From contig JAUHXU010000003.1 in assembly GCA_030426805.1 (NCBI GenBank), positions 1 to 64,000 of the forward strand: a DNA stretch of 64,000 nucleotides. Direction: 5' to 3'. Shown here one piece after another: positions 16,890 to 25,854 of the stretch. The translations under genes were made by a program, and so were the position numbers. The number at the start of each line of letters is the position of its first letter. Position 1 is the stretch's first letter. Below the pieces are notes generated by a model. That model was given only the letters and a program-made list of their open reading frames with translations, was not told where the DNA came from and ran no database searches. Source of the DNA: a bacterium. GTDB taxonomy: Bacteria; Planctomycetota; JAFGQW01.

Positions 16890-17054
16890 TTAGAAGAGCG
16901 TGTAGATGAACGGCGTCGCGCCGGTTCCGGCGATCACGACGACCGCGACGAACAGGAGCACGAGGATCAACGGGACGATCCAGTAGATCTTGTTCTCCAT
17001 CGCGAACTTGCAGAACTCGCCGATCAGGCCGCCGCTGTGTTTCAGTTTGCCCAT
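16890..17054 (-). CDS. DUF5989 small membrane protein
   Basis: A 54-residue protein with one hydrophobic helix. GLIGEFCKFAMENKIYWIVPLILVLL is the DUF5989 signature: an amphipathic N-terminus (LIGEFxxFxxENKxxWxxP) followed by a single membrane helix and a short extracytoplasmic tail. Members are typically encoded next to NodU-type carbamoyltransferases and SxtJ proteins, exactly as here. The ATG at 17054 is the only good start; it lies 22 bases after the carbamoyltransferase stop. It probably helps to hold the complex at the membrane, which is inference from context. Confidence 0.85.
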   Translation of the reverse strand: MGKLKHSGGLIGEFCKFAMENKIYWIVPLILVLLFVAVVVIAGTGATPFIYTLF

Positions 17055-17076
17055 CGCTTCGATCCCCCGATCTCGG

Positions 17077-18912
17077 TCAATCGAGTTTGAACTCGGTCCG
17101 CCAGTCGTCCTTCTCGTGCCACTCCGGCTGCTTCTCCTTCTCGAGGATGAACGAGCCGAGCACGAGTCGGTCCATCTCGGTGCGCATGAAGCACCGGTAG
17201 GCGTCCTCCGGCGTGCACACGATCGGCTCGCCACGGACGTTGAAACTGGTGTTGATGATGATCCCCTGCCCGGTCAGCGCTTCGAACGCTTCGATGATCG
17301 CGTAATACCCGGGGTTGACGTCCTTGTCCACGGTCTGGATGCGCGCCGAGTAGTCGACGTGCGTGATCGCCGGGAGGTCGGAGCGTGGCCGGTTGACCCA
17401 CTCCAGCAGATCCGCGGAGCGCTCGTCGCCCTGCTTCGCGATGCAACGCTCTTCGCGCACCGGCGCGACGAGCAGCATGTAGGGCGACTCGTCGTCGATC
17501 TCGAAGAAGTCCGCCACGCGCTCCTTCAAGCACGACGGCGCGAACGGCCGGAACGACTCGCGATACTTGATCTTGAGGTTCATCACCGACTGCATCTTCG
17601 GGGAGCGCGCGTCGCCGATGATCGAGCGATTGCCGAGCGCTCGCGGGCCGAACTCCATCCGCCCGTGACACAGGCCGATCACCTTCTGATCGTCGATCGC
17701 CTTCGCGATCGTCTTCGCCCACTCGTCGCGTTCGAACCGCTGCGCCGGGTAGCCCTTGGCCTCCAGGAACGCGCCGATCTCATCGTCGGAGAACACCGGG
17801 CCCAGGTAGCTTCCGCGCATCGAGTCGCGCCCGTTGGCGGGCGCGGGCCGCGGCTTCTGCTCGGCACCGTGCCACGCCGCCAACGCGGCACCGAGTGCGC
17901 CCCCCGCGTCGCCGGCGGCCGGCTGGATCCAGAGACGATCGAAGATCTTCTCCTTGAGCAGCTTGCCGTTGGCGACGCAGTTCAGCGCGACACCGCCGGC
18001 CATGCACAGGTTCTTCTTGCCGGTCACGTCGCGCGCATACCGCGCCATCTTCAGCACGATCTCTTCGGTCACGACCTGGATCGACTTCGCGAGGTCCATC
18101 TCGCGCCGCGTGATCGTCGACTCCGCCGGACGCGCCGGACCGTCGAAGAGCTTCGCGAAGTTGTCGTTCGTCATCGTGAAGCCGTCGAGGTAGCCGAACA
18201 GATCGAGGTTCATCCGGAACGAGCCGTCGTCGCGGACGTCGATCACGTGGTCCTTGATCTTGTCGGCGTAGATCGGCTCGCCGTACGGCGCGAGCCCCAT
18301 CAACTTGTACTCGCCCGAGTTGACGCGAAATCCGGTGAAGTAGGTGAACGCCGAGTAGAGCAGACCGAGCGAGTGCGGGAAGTGCATCTCGCGGACGACT
18401 TTCAGGTCCTTGCCGTCGGCGTCGCAGATCGTCGACGTGGCCCACTCGCCGACGCCATCGACCGTGAGCACGGCGGCATCCGCAAACGGCGACGGATAGT
18501 AGGCGCTCGCGGCGTGTGACACGTGGTGTTCCGGGAAGTAGATCTTCTCCGGCATCGAGACGCCGAGCGACTCGAACACCGCTTCGATCTCGGCCGGGAT
18601 CCACAACTTCTGCCGCAACCACAACGGCACCGCCTGAAGGTACGACCGCAAGCCGCGCGGCGCGCACGACAGGTAGGTCTCGAGGATGCGGTGGAACTTC
18701 GTGATCGGCTTGTCGTAGAACGCGACGCCGTCGAGTTGGTCCGCACGAATCCCGGCCTCCGCGAGGCAGTAGGCCATCGCGTTCTTCGGGAACTCGTGGT
18801 CGTGCTTGACGCGCGTGAATCGCTCCTCCTGCGCCGCGGCGACGATCTGACCGTCGTCGATCAACGCAGCGGCGGAGTCGTGATAGAACGCGCTGACGCC
18901 GAGAATCCTCAT
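17077..18912 (-). CDS. NodU/TobZ-type carbamoyltransferase
   Basis: A 611-residue enzyme that transfers a carbamoyl group from carbamoyl phosphate, via carbamoyl-adenylate, to a hydroxyl group of a sugar or natural product. The Kae1-like N-terminal domain begins MRILGVSAFYHDSAAALI with QEERFTRVKHD, and has the metal/adenylate motif FPEHHVSHAASAYYPSPF (His129, His130, His133). LCMAGGVALNCVANGKL and the C-terminal domain with GRMEFGPRALGNRSI and INTSFNVRGEPIVCTPEDA are complete. Length is standard. It sits between SxtJ and DUF5989 genes, with 12 and 22 base gaps. The acceptor is unknown; the membrane partners suggest a lipid-linked or exported glycan. Confidence 0.92.
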   Translation of the reverse strand: MRILGVSAFYHDSAAALIDDGQIVAAAQEERFTRVKHDHEFPKNAMAYCLAEAGIRADQLDGVAFYDKPITKFHRILETYLSCAPRGLRSYLQAVPLWLRQKLWIPAEIEAVFESLGVSMPEKIYFPEHHVSHAASAYYPSPFADAAVLTVDGVGEWATSTICDADGKDLKVVREMHFPHSLGLLYSAFTYFTGFRVNSGEYKLMGLAPYGEPIYADKIKDHVIDVRDDGSFRMNLDLFGYLDGFTMTNDNFAKLFDGPARPAESTITRREMDLAKSIQVVTEEIVLKMARYARDVTGKKNLCMAGGVALNCVANGKLLKEKIFDRLWIQPAAGDAGGALGAALAAWHGAEQKPRPAPANGRDSMRGSYLGPVFSDDEIGAFLEAKGYPAQRFERDEWAKTIAKAIDDQKVIGLCHGRMEFGPRALGNRSIIGDARSPKMQSVMNLKIKYRESFRPFAPSCLKERVADFFEIDDESPYMLLVAPVREERCIAKQGDERSADLLEWVNRPRSDLPAITHVDYSARIQTVDKDVNPGYYAIIEAFEALTGQGIIINTSFNVRGEPIVCTPEDAYRCFMRTEMDRLVLGSFILEKEKQPEWHEKDDWRTEFKLD

Positions 18913-18924
18913 GCGACGATCACC

Positions 18925-19434
18925 TCAGAACTGCCGGAGGTAGTGTTCGGGCTTCTGTTCCTCGCCCGACCGATCGACCCAGAACGTCGTCTCGGACGGA
19001 TCGGGGAATGTGCGTAGCATCTTGTCGCGCTTGCCTCGACGGAACAGGAACCGGAACGGCACGAAGAAGAACCAGTAGATCGGCGGCATGAGCAAATGCG
19101 TCAAGCCGACGCCGACCCAGTGCGCGACGACGAAGATCCCGCGCTCGATCTGCGCGAAGAGGCCGGTCGGCGACACGAGGGCGGAGAGACCGATGAACGA
19201 CGCGATGCTCGCGCCGATGATCCCGACGATCTTCCACTTCGGGTAGTAGGCCCCGAGTCCGAAGTAGAACGCCGCGGCGATCGTCAGGCCGATGCAGGCC
19301 TGAATCACGCCGCGCTTGCGCAGTTCGGCTGCGTGATCCACCGCTGCCTGCGCCGCCTCTTCCGGCGTCGGCTCCTTCGCCGCACGCCAGTTCCAGACGG
19401 TCTCTGCCACTCGTTTCGAGGTGTCACTGCCCAT
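18925..19434 (-). CDS. SxtJ-family membrane protein
   Basis: A 169-residue membrane protein with an N-terminal cytoplasmic helix, two close hydrophobic helices (VIQACIGLTIAAAFYFGLGAYY and IVGIIGASIASFIGLSAL) and a third amphipathic region (VGVGLTHLLMPPIYWFFFVPFRFLFRRG). It ends RDKMLRTFPDPSETTFWVDR. This is the SxtJ-family pattern, named after a gene of the saxitoxin cluster but widespread beside carbamoyltransferases. It is the first gene of the SxtJ-carbamoyltransferase-DUF5989 operon. Start: ATG 19434, with AGAGAG about 12 bases before; a GTG at 19443 is the alternative. It likely recruits the carbamoyltransferase to the membrane (inference). Confidence 0.85.
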   Translation of the reverse strand: MGSDTSKRVAETVWNWRAAKEPTPEEAAQAAVDHAAELRKRGVIQACIGLTIAAAFYFGLGAYYPKWKIVGIIGASIASFIGLSALVSPTGLFAQIERGIFVVAHWVGVGLTHLLMPPIYWFFFVPFRFLFRRGKRDKMLRTFPDPSETTFWVDRSGEEQKPEHYLRQF

Positions 19435-19493
19435 CGCGCGCACGTCGTCTCTCTTGCGACTCGACTTGGATACGACCCATCGCTCCGACTTCG

Positions 19494-19522
19494 AGGCTAA
19501 GATGTAAGCCCTTTACCGTCAA
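19494..19522 (-). promoter_or_regulatory. Probable promoter of carbamoyltransferase operon
   Basis: On the minus strand TTGACG (complement of 19517-19522, five of six consensus bases), a 17-base spacer, and TAGCCT (complement of 19494-19499). It lies about 60 bases before the SxtJ start in an AT-richer stretch. Confidence 0.45.
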
Positions 19523-19589
19523 GAGCTTCCGCGTTTCCGGACCGATGGGTCCCGGGCCGTGCCCCGGGGTCGGACTCCCCGGCCGGACG

Positions 19590-19622
19590 GAGCGGCCGCT
19601 GACCTCTTAGTAGCGGCCGCTC
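19590..19622 (-). terminator. Hairpin after secreted glycosidase-like gene
   Basis: A perfect 11-base stem (GAGCGGCCGCT at 19590-19600 and its complement at 19612-19622, loop of 11 bases) that begins 20 bases after the stop of the upstream minus-strand gene. No T-run follows. Confidence 0.55.
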
Positions 19623-19642
19623 CCGAGGGGCAATACAGGGGG

Positions 19643-21925
19643 TCAGTCGATGACGATCGCCTTGGCGCCGGGCGCCGAGAACACGACGTCGATCGGCGGT
19701 GTCAGCGCGCCCGGCTCCGACGGGAGATGTCCGAGTTCCTGCACGGATCGGGTCGACACGTCGATCAGCCGGATCCGCGCACCCGGCGACGCCTGCAATC
19801 GTCGGGCGCTCAACCGGAGCCTGACGGTCACGGTCGCATCGTGCAACGGGTGTCCCGCCGGGCGCGCCTCGCGGTGGGCCATCGTCGGATCGGTCCACCG
19901 ATAGAGCACGAGGCAACGCGTGCCGGGCCGGCCGGCCGGTTCGACGAGCCCGGTGAAGACCGCCGACGACCCGGTGACCCGCCGATCCGGCGGCACGCAG
20001 CCGCTGCCGCCGACGCGCGGCCGATAGCCCGGCAACCGCCAGCGATCCGTCACCGGATCGCGATTCGCGAGTGCCGACGGCTGCGGGATGTAGGGCGCGA
20101 CGATCTGCGCCGGGTCGAGCGGCTGCAACACGCGCCCCTCGATGATCCCCCTCCAGAACGACGCGTAGTTCTGCACGTAGTCGCGCAGCATCGAGACGAG
20201 CGGCGCGAACTCCGGGTCCGAGCGGGGATCGGTCGGGAAGACCCCCACGTCCTCCGGCCAGAGGATCACGGGCTTGGCCCCTCCCGCCAGGCAGTTCGCG
20301 AACTCGCGCGCATACTCGGTGCCCGACGGCGCGTTCTGCGCGACGCTCCACCCGTAGACGACGGAGTAGCGCGGCCACTCGACCCCGTCGTAGATCATCG
20401 CGAAGACGTTCCAATAGTCGGGGTCCCAGTTGTTCAGATCGATCGCGCTCGCATCGGTGTGAACGCAATCGGTCGGCGTCTCGCAGAACAGCACCGGCCC
20501 CCGCCCGACGAATCGCCCGCGGATGTCCGCGAGCAATCGTTCGATTCCGAGCCACTCGGCGTTGCGGCCGGGCGGATGCGCGTCACGAAAATACGAGAAA
20601 CTCTGCGGCCACGGCGACAGAGCATCGAGGTAGGCGCCGTCGAAGCCGAGTTGCGTGACCATCCGGTCGTAGACGCCGCCGTAGATCGTCGTCGTCGTGC
20701 TCGGGTAGTAGGTCAGGCCGTGGTAGACGTGGTTCGGAAAGTCCGGGAGAACGACGGTCGCGATCGATCCGTCCTCGTCGAGACGAGGCGGCGCGGCACC
20801 GGCGTAGATCGACAGCGTCGAGAGCACGCCCGGCAACGTGTAGCCGACCGATCGGGTGCCGACGCGGACGCCTGCGTTGATCAACGCGCGATGGCCGGGG
20901 GTGATCGCGCCGAAGGCATCGGGGTAGACGTCGGCCACGGTGGGCACCGCCTCCCACCACCCGAGGTGATAGAGCTGCATCCCGGGCCCGTGCAGGCCGC
21001 GGAAGTAGCTCAGCACGTCGTTTCGATACGGACGCGTGAGATCGTACTGGCCGCTCGGCCGCTGCAACGTGGACGTCACCGCGCCGACGCCGACGGCGAA
21101 CATCGCGTTCGCGAGGTCCGGGTGCTGACCGACCGCCTGTCGACGACTCAGAAACGACGACGGGCGCCGCGATTGCTCGGTTCGATACCACGCAATCGCG
21201 TCCGCGAGGTCGGCCTTGCGATAGCCGAAGCGCATCGAGTAGCCCGGAAGCCACAACGGGGGCAGCGGGTTGCGCTCGCCGCGCTGCGGCACGTACTCGG
21301 CGACGAAGCTCAGCTGGTTCGTCGCGCCGCCCGAGACGAATCCGATACGCTTCGGACGACCGAGATCATCGTCGGCCGCGAGCGCGAGCGCGCCCCCGTT
21401 GACGACGTCCTCGATCGCGACGAACTGCGCCTGGAGGAACGTCGGGTAGGCGCCGATCACCGACTGCGCGACGCTCGCGTCGTAGTGTGTGGGGCCGTAG
21501 ACGATCGGCGCCACGAAGCGCAGGTCGCCCACGCGTGGGTTGCCCGCGAAGGCGATGTCGAAGTACTGCCGCAACCGCACGACCTGCCACCCCGGCGGCA
21601 CCCCGCCGAGGTGCACGAACCCCATGAAGTGGGCGAGGCTCGGGACGTCGTTGAACGCGCCGATGATGACCTCGTAGCCGGCGCCGAGCGTCACGTGCCA
21701 CACCGTGACGAGGACCGGCCCGGCGCCGACGTAGTACTTCAGCCGAGCGTCTTGCTCGGTGAACAGCCGAGTGCCGCCACCCGGTCCCCGATACTCGATC
21801 TCGAAGCGCTCGTAGCTCGACAGCGCGATCGTCGTCTGCGCTCCGACACGAGCCGCGCCCCACCCGATCCCGATCGCGACGACCGCAGCCGCCAGTGCAC
21901 AACGCGTGCGTCCCAGGGTACCCAT
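19643..21925 (-). CDS. Large secreted protein, possible glycoside hydrolase
   Basis: A 760-residue exported protein with signal peptide ending VGAQ near residue 30. The central region has features of a TIM-barrel glycosidase: long helices alternate with strands, and QLGFDGAYLDALSPWPQSFSYF (about residues 430-450) resembles the DGxYxD strand that carries catalytic carboxylates in DUF6259-type and endo-alpha-N-acetylgalactosaminidase-type enzymes. Downstream segments such as GPVLFCETPTDCVHTDASAIDL and KPVILWPEDVGVFPTDP fit late barrel strands. The C-terminal 130 residues look like a beta-sandwich. I cannot name the family with certainty and no catalytic pair is proven. Start ATG 21925 with AAAGGGGT upstream. 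Confidence 0.6.
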   Translation of the reverse strand: MGTLGRTRCALAAAVVAIGIGWGAARVGAQTTIALSSYERFEIEYRGPGGGTRLFTEQDARLKYYVGAGPVLVTVWHVTLGAGYEVIIGAFNDVPSLAHFMGFVHLGGVPPGWQVVRLRQYFDIAFAGNPRVGDLRFVAPIVYGPTHYDASVAQSVIGAYPTFLQAQFVAIEDVVNGGALALAADDDLGRPKRIGFVSGGATNQLSFVAEYVPQRGERNPLPPLWLPGYSMRFGYRKADLADAIAWYRTEQSRRPSSFLSRRQAVGQHPDLANAMFAVGVGAVTSTLQRPSGQYDLTRPYRNDVLSYFRGLHGPGMQLYHLGWWEAVPTVADVYPDAFGAITPGHRALINAGVRVGTRSVGYTLPGVLSTLSIYAGAAPPRLDEDGSIATVVLPDFPNHVYHGLTYYPSTTTTIYGGVYDRMVTQLGFDGAYLDALSPWPQSFSYFRDAHPPGRNAEWLGIERLLADIRGRFVGRGPVLFCETPTDCVHTDASAIDLNNWDPDYWNVFAMIYDGVEWPRYSVVYGWSVAQNAPSGTEYAREFANCLAGGAKPVILWPEDVGVFPTDPRSDPEFAPLVSMLRDYVQNYASFWRGIIEGRVLQPLDPAQIVAPYIPQPSALANRDPVTDRWRLPGYRPRVGGSGCVPPDRRVTGSSAVFTGLVEPAGRPGTRCLVLYRWTDPTMAHREARPAGHPLHDATVTVRLRLSARRLQASPGARIRLIDVSTRSVQELGHLPSEPGALTPPIDVVFSAPGAKAIVID

Positions 21926-22006
21926 CAGTCACCCCTTTCGAGTCCTGCACCACGCGGGCGCGCGGTGCACCCGCTCGACTCTCGACCCCGGCGGGGTCTC
22001 TGAATG

Positions 22007-22035
22007 AGAATAGCGGAATTGTCACGGCTTCGTAA
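22007..22035 (-). promoter_or_regulatory. Possible promoter of glycosidase-like gene
   Basis: On the minus strand TTACGA (complement of 22030-22035), a 17-base spacer, and TATTCT (complement of 22007-22012), inside the most AT-rich part of this divergent intergenic region and about 80 bases before the start codon. Confidence 0.35.
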
Positions 22036-22138
22036 CGGCGAATCTCGAATCCGTACGAATGCCGGATGGGACTGGAGCCGGCCGGGGGGCCGACGGTAAG
22101 CTTGGGCTCGGCGCACAACAGGGCGGGAAAACGACGGA

Positions 22139-22519
22139 ATGCGGATCGACGACAAGCGCGAGCTGATCGTTGTCGGGGATCGACTCTTGATCTCCGTGGA
22201 CGAGGGCGAGCAGTGCACGGCCGGCGGGATCCTCGTGCCCGCGACCGCCGTCAACCAGCGCGCCGTTCAGACCGGGCGCGTCGTCGCGGTGGGCCCGGGC
22301 ACGCCGGTGCCCCAACCGAACGACGTCGCCGACGAACCGTGGAAAGAGGTGACCCGCGCGGACGAGCCGAACTACGTTCCGCTCCAAGCACGGGTCGGCG
22401 ACACCGCGGTATTCCTGAAGAGCGCGGCGGTCGAGATCACGATCGATCGGCGCGCCTACCTGATCGTCCCGAACGGCGCCGTGCTCGTGCTGCACCGCGA
22501 CCACGGGCGGGCGAGCTGA
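22139..22519 (+). CDS. GroES-like (Cpn10-fold) protein
   Basis: A 126-residue protein with the Cpn10 fold of the GroES co-chaperonin: GDRLLISVDEGEQCTAGGILVP is the opening strand plus mobile loop region, GRVVAVGPGTPVP the following strand, and the end AYLIVPNGAVLVLHR corresponds to the last strands. It is about 30 residues longer than normal GroES because of an insert between GPG and VGDTAVF (QPNDVADEPWKEVTRADEP). No groEL is nearby. The mobile-loop IVL-type tripeptide is represented by GIL. It may be an alternative co-chaperonin or a divergent Cpn10-fold protein. It lies 52 bases before the M3 peptidase gene and may share its transcript. Confidence 0.75.
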   Translation: MRIDDKRELIVVGDRLLISVDEGEQCTAGGILVPATAVNQRAVQTGRVVAVGPGTPVPQPNDVADEPWKEVTRADEPNYVPLQARVGDTAVFLKSAAVEITIDRRAYLIVPNGAVLVLHRDHGRAS

Positions 22520-22571
22520 CGACGAAACACCGGGCGGCCACGGACGAAGGACAGGGGAGGGAAACCCGATC

Positions 22572-24404
22572 ATGGCGACGACGACCTTGGCGCGTGCGAA
22601 CACGCCACGCGACCGCGTAGATCCCGCCGCGTGCTGGAACCTGACTGCGATCTACCCCGATCGCGCCGCGTGGGAACGCGACAAGGAAGCACTCGGCGCG
22701 GCGATCCCCGCGCTCCAGGAACATCGCGGCCACCTCGCGGAGAGCCCCGCCCGACTGCGGGAAGCACTCGACGCACTGATGGCAGTGCACCAGCGCCACG
22801 AGCGCCTGAGCCACTACGCGGCCCGGTGGCGCGACCAGGATCTCGGCGAGGCCAAGCCGTCTGCGATGGCCGACGAGATGACGCGCGCCGGCGCGCGGAT
22901 CGCAGCCGCGACCGCCTACCTCGAGCCGGAACTGCTCGCGATCGACGAGGCCACGCTGCGCGCGTGGGTGGAGACGCCGGAACTCCGCGACTACGACCGC
23001 TACGTCGAAGCGGTGCTCCGCAAGCGACCGCACGTCCTGACCCCGGCCGAAGAGACGATCCTCGCGAACGCGTCGACGCTCGCCCCGTCGAACTACTACA
23101 CGTACAGCACGTTCGCGGACTCCGACCTCGAGCCCGCGACGTTCGTCGATCACGCCGGAAACGAGGTCGAACTCGGCCCGGCCAACTACCGGATCTACCG
23201 GCAATCGCACCACCGCGACGACCGCAAGGGCGCGTTCGATGCCCTGTGGGGCAAGTATCACCGCTACCGCAACACGTTCGCGCGCCTGCTCTCCGGCGCG
23301 GTGACCTACAACACGTTCGTCGCCCGGTCGCGTGGGTACGACAGCGTCCTGCACATGGCGCTGCACGGCAACGAAGTGCCGGTCGACTTCTACGATGCGC
23401 TGATCGAGCGGGTCCACGAACACCTGCCGAGCTTCCACGCCTACCTGAAGCTCCGCCACCGGATGCTCGGCATCGAGGGGCGCCAGGAGTACTACGACAT
23501 CTACCCGTCGCTCGCCGGCCCCACCGATCGCAGCTACCCGATCGACGAGTGCTATCGCGCCACCCTCGAGGCGCTCGCGCCGCTCGGCGACGACTACGTC
23601 GCGCGTCTCGCGCAGGCGTTCCTCCCCGATGCGGGCTGGATCGACGTCTACCCGAACAAGGGCAAGCGATCCGGCGCCTACATGGCGGGGTGTTACGGGC
23701 TCCACCCGTTCGTGCTGCTCAACCACAACGACGACTTCGAGAGCTTGTCGACGCTGGCCCACGAAATGGGCCACGCGATGCACAGCGTCTACTCGCAGGA
23801 GCGGCAACCGTATCCGAAGCACGACTACACGATCTTCGTCGCCGAGGTCGCGTCCACGCTCAACGAAGAGTTGCTGACCGAGCACCTGCTCGCGACCGAG
23901 CCGGACGAAGCGGCGCAGCGATTCCTGCTGAGCGAATACGTCAACGGCTTCCGCGGCACCGTCTTTCGCCAGATCATGTTCGCCGAGTTCGAGCGCGAGA
24001 TCTACGCGATGCTCGATCGCGACGAGGCGCTCACCGGCGAGGCACTCGACGCGCTCTACCTGTCGCTGCTCCGGCGCTACCACGGCCACGACGACGGGGT
24101 GATGCACATCGACGAGCGCTACGCGAGCGAGTGGGCCTACATCCCGCACTTCTATTACGGCTTCTACGTCTACCAGTACACGTCGAGCAACATCGCGTCG
24201 GCCGCACTCGCCGAGCGCATCCTCGGCGACGACGGCAGCGAGTCGGCCGGACGCTATGTCGACGCGTTGCTGAGCGCGGGGAGCGCGCGGCCACCGCTCG
24301 ACATCCTCGGTGCGGCCGGCGTGGATCTGACCGACGCGGCGCCCTACACGACCGCGTTCGGCAAGTTCGATCGCTACGTGGAACGCCTATCGGCGCTTGC
24401 CTGA
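22572..24404 (+). CDS. pepF: M3-family oligoendopeptidase F
   Basis: A 610-residue cytoplasmic zinc peptidase of the M3B family that degrades short peptides. The active site is LAHEMGHAMHS, with His397, Glu398 and His401, and the third ligand glutamate lies in FVAEVASTLNEELLTEHLL. The typical late motif HFYYGFYVYQYTSSNIASAALAERIL, containing the substrate-binding tyrosines, is present. Length matches the family. The ATG at 22572 is preceded by AGGGGAGGGA. The gene symbol is given by family resemblance. Neighbours do not suggest a special substrate. Confidence 0.92.
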   Translation: MATTTLARANTPRDRVDPAACWNLTAIYPDRAAWERDKEALGAAIPALQEHRGHLAESPARLREALDALMAVHQRHERLSHYAARWRDQDLGEAKPSAMADEMTRAGARIAAATAYLEPELLAIDEATLRAWVETPELRDYDRYVEAVLRKRPHVLTPAEETILANASTLAPSNYYTYSTFADSDLEPATFVDHAGNEVELGPANYRIYRQSHHRDDRKGAFDALWGKYHRYRNTFARLLSGAVTYNTFVARSRGYDSVLHMALHGNEVPVDFYDALIERVHEHLPSFHAYLKLRHRMLGIEGRQEYYDIYPSLAGPTDRSYPIDECYRATLEALAPLGDDYVARLAQAFLPDAGWIDVYPNKGKRSGAYMAGCYGLHPFVLLNHNDDFESLSTLAHEMGHAMHSVYSQERQPYPKHDYTIFVAEVASTLNEELLTEHLLATEPDEAAQRFLLSEYVNGFRGTVFRQIMFAEFEREIYAMLDRDEALTGEALDALYLSLLRRYHGHDDGVMHIDERYASEWAYIPHFYYGFYVYQYTSSNIASAALAERILGDDGSESAGRYVDALLSAGSARPPLDILGAAGVDLTDAAPYTTAFGKFDRYVERLSALA

Positions 24405-24477
24405 ATCGACACGCCCACCCTGGAATCTTCACGATCACATCGATAGACTCTCGCGCGTGAATCCGAGACGGGCCCAC

Positions 24478-24494
24478 GCGGCCCCGCGGGCCGC
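24478..24494 (+). terminator. Short GC hairpin after pepF
   Basis: Seven-base arms GCGGCCC and GGGCCGC with a three-base loop, 73 bases after the pepF stop. No T-run. It is a weak call, as such hairpins arise easily in GC-rich DNA. Confidence 0.3.
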
Positions 24495-24596
24495 GCGATG
24501 GCCGCCCGCGACGACGATGTGAACGGCGACGACCTCCAACCGCGCCAGGGCTCCATCCACGCGCGGCGGAGGCGTCACACCAGGTTGGAGGAACTG

Positions 24597-25811
24597 ATGT
24601 CGATCATCGGACGCCTTTCCGTGCGCACTGCACGATCGTGCGTGCTGCCCGCGGCACTGCTCGCGGCCTCGATCGCCCACGCCCCGGCGCAACAACCGGG
24701 CGACGTCGTGATGAGCACGTTCAGCGGGCTCTATTCGACGGGCGCGACCGCCGGCGGTGCAACGGCGCGAATCGCCGGCCTCACCGTCGACTCGGTGCTG
24801 ATGGGTAGCGGCAACCGCGAGATGCTCGTGTCGTCGTCGAGCACCGGCACGATCTACCGCGTCTTCACGAACGGCGTCTACTCGACGCTCAGTACGCTGA
24901 CCGGTCGGATCTCGCAGATGGCGCGTGACCAAGACGGCAGCTACTTCGCCGCGAGTCTCTCCGGCAACGCGCTGCTCCGCGTCTCCGGTGCGGTCGGCAC
25001 GACCGTCGCGACGCTCGCATCCGCGAACGGCATCTGCCGGAACTTGCAGGACGGGAGCTTCTGCGTCGTGCAGTTCAGCAGCCGCGGCGTGGTCCGGTAC
25101 GACCCGCGAACCAACACCCTGTCGACGCTGACGACCCTCCCGTCGTCGGGCTCCGGTCCGAGCAACATCTGCTACCTGCCCGACACGAACGCGTTCGCGG
25201 TGTCGCAGCTGAACACGACCGGCGGGATCGTCCTCCTCTCGACCGCCGGCACCGTCACGCGCACGATCGCGACGCCGGGCTCGGTCAATGCGATCACCTA
25301 CGACCAGATCCGGCAGACGATCTACGCGGGGACGACCACCGGCCATCTGATCCGCTACTCGAACAACGGCACGGCGCTCCAGACCCGCCAGTTCACCGGC
25401 CTGAACATCAGCGGCCTCGAGATCTTCGGCGACCGCAACGTCTCGGTCTCGACGACCGGAACCCGCGGGGCGCTCTGCGGGATCACCGGGCACTGGGACA
25501 GCTCGCCGAGCCAGCAAGCGTGCTTCGCGCTGTCGACAGGACTTCGCCCCGGCATCTTCCTCTCCGGCTCCGGGCGCAACCAGCCGATCCTGCCCGACAC
25601 GCTGTTCTTCCGGACGGTGTGCGGCGGCCTGCCGTTCTTCACGCAGGGCTTCGCCGGATCGACGAACTCGAACGGCACCGCGTCGGCGGCGTTCACCGTC
25701 CCGTTCGGCGTGCCGCTCGGAATGATGTTCTACGTCGCCGGCACCGCCGTGAACCCCGCCGCGCCGGAGAGCCTCGACCTCGGCACCGTCGACGCGGTGC
25801 AGGTGCGGTAG
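24597..25811 (+). CDS. Secreted propeller with shared C-terminal module
   Basis: A 404-residue exported protein: signal peptide (MSIIGRLSVRTARSCVLPAALLAASIAHAPAQ), about six propeller blades (for instance STGTIYRVFTNGVYSTLSTLTG, GNALLRVSGAVGTTVATLAS, GVVRYDPRTNTLSTLTTLP, GHLIRYSNNGTALQTRQF), then the C-terminal module CFALSTGLRPGIFL ... LPDTLFFRTVCGGLPFFTQGF ... GLDLGTVDAVQVR-like ending. The whole propeller-plus-module part is clearly homologous to the second half of the metalloprotease-propeller fusion at 26667-28589, so the two arose by duplication. The ATG 24597 has GGAGG five bases upstream; an earlier in-frame ATG lacks one. Function unknown. Confidence 0.78.
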   Translation: MSIIGRLSVRTARSCVLPAALLAASIAHAPAQQPGDVVMSTFSGLYSTGATAGGATARIAGLTVDSVLMGSGNREMLVSSSSTGTIYRVFTNGVYSTLSTLTGRISQMARDQDGSYFAASLSGNALLRVSGAVGTTVATLASANGICRNLQDGSFCVVQFSSRGVVRYDPRTNTLSTLTTLPSSGSGPSNICYLPDTNAFAVSQLNTTGGIVLLSTAGTVTRTIATPGSVNAITYDQIRQTIYAGTTTGHLIRYSNNGTALQTRQFTGLNISGLEIFGDRNVSVSTTGTRGALCGITGHWDSSPSQQACFALSTGLRPGIFLSGSGRNQPILPDTLFFRTVCGGLPFFTQGFAGSTNSNGTASAAFTVPFGVPLGMMFYVAGTAVNPAAPESLDLGTVDAVQVR

Positions 25812-25854
25812 CGACGTGCGGACACGACAGAGAACCACGAAAACGGAGTCAACC

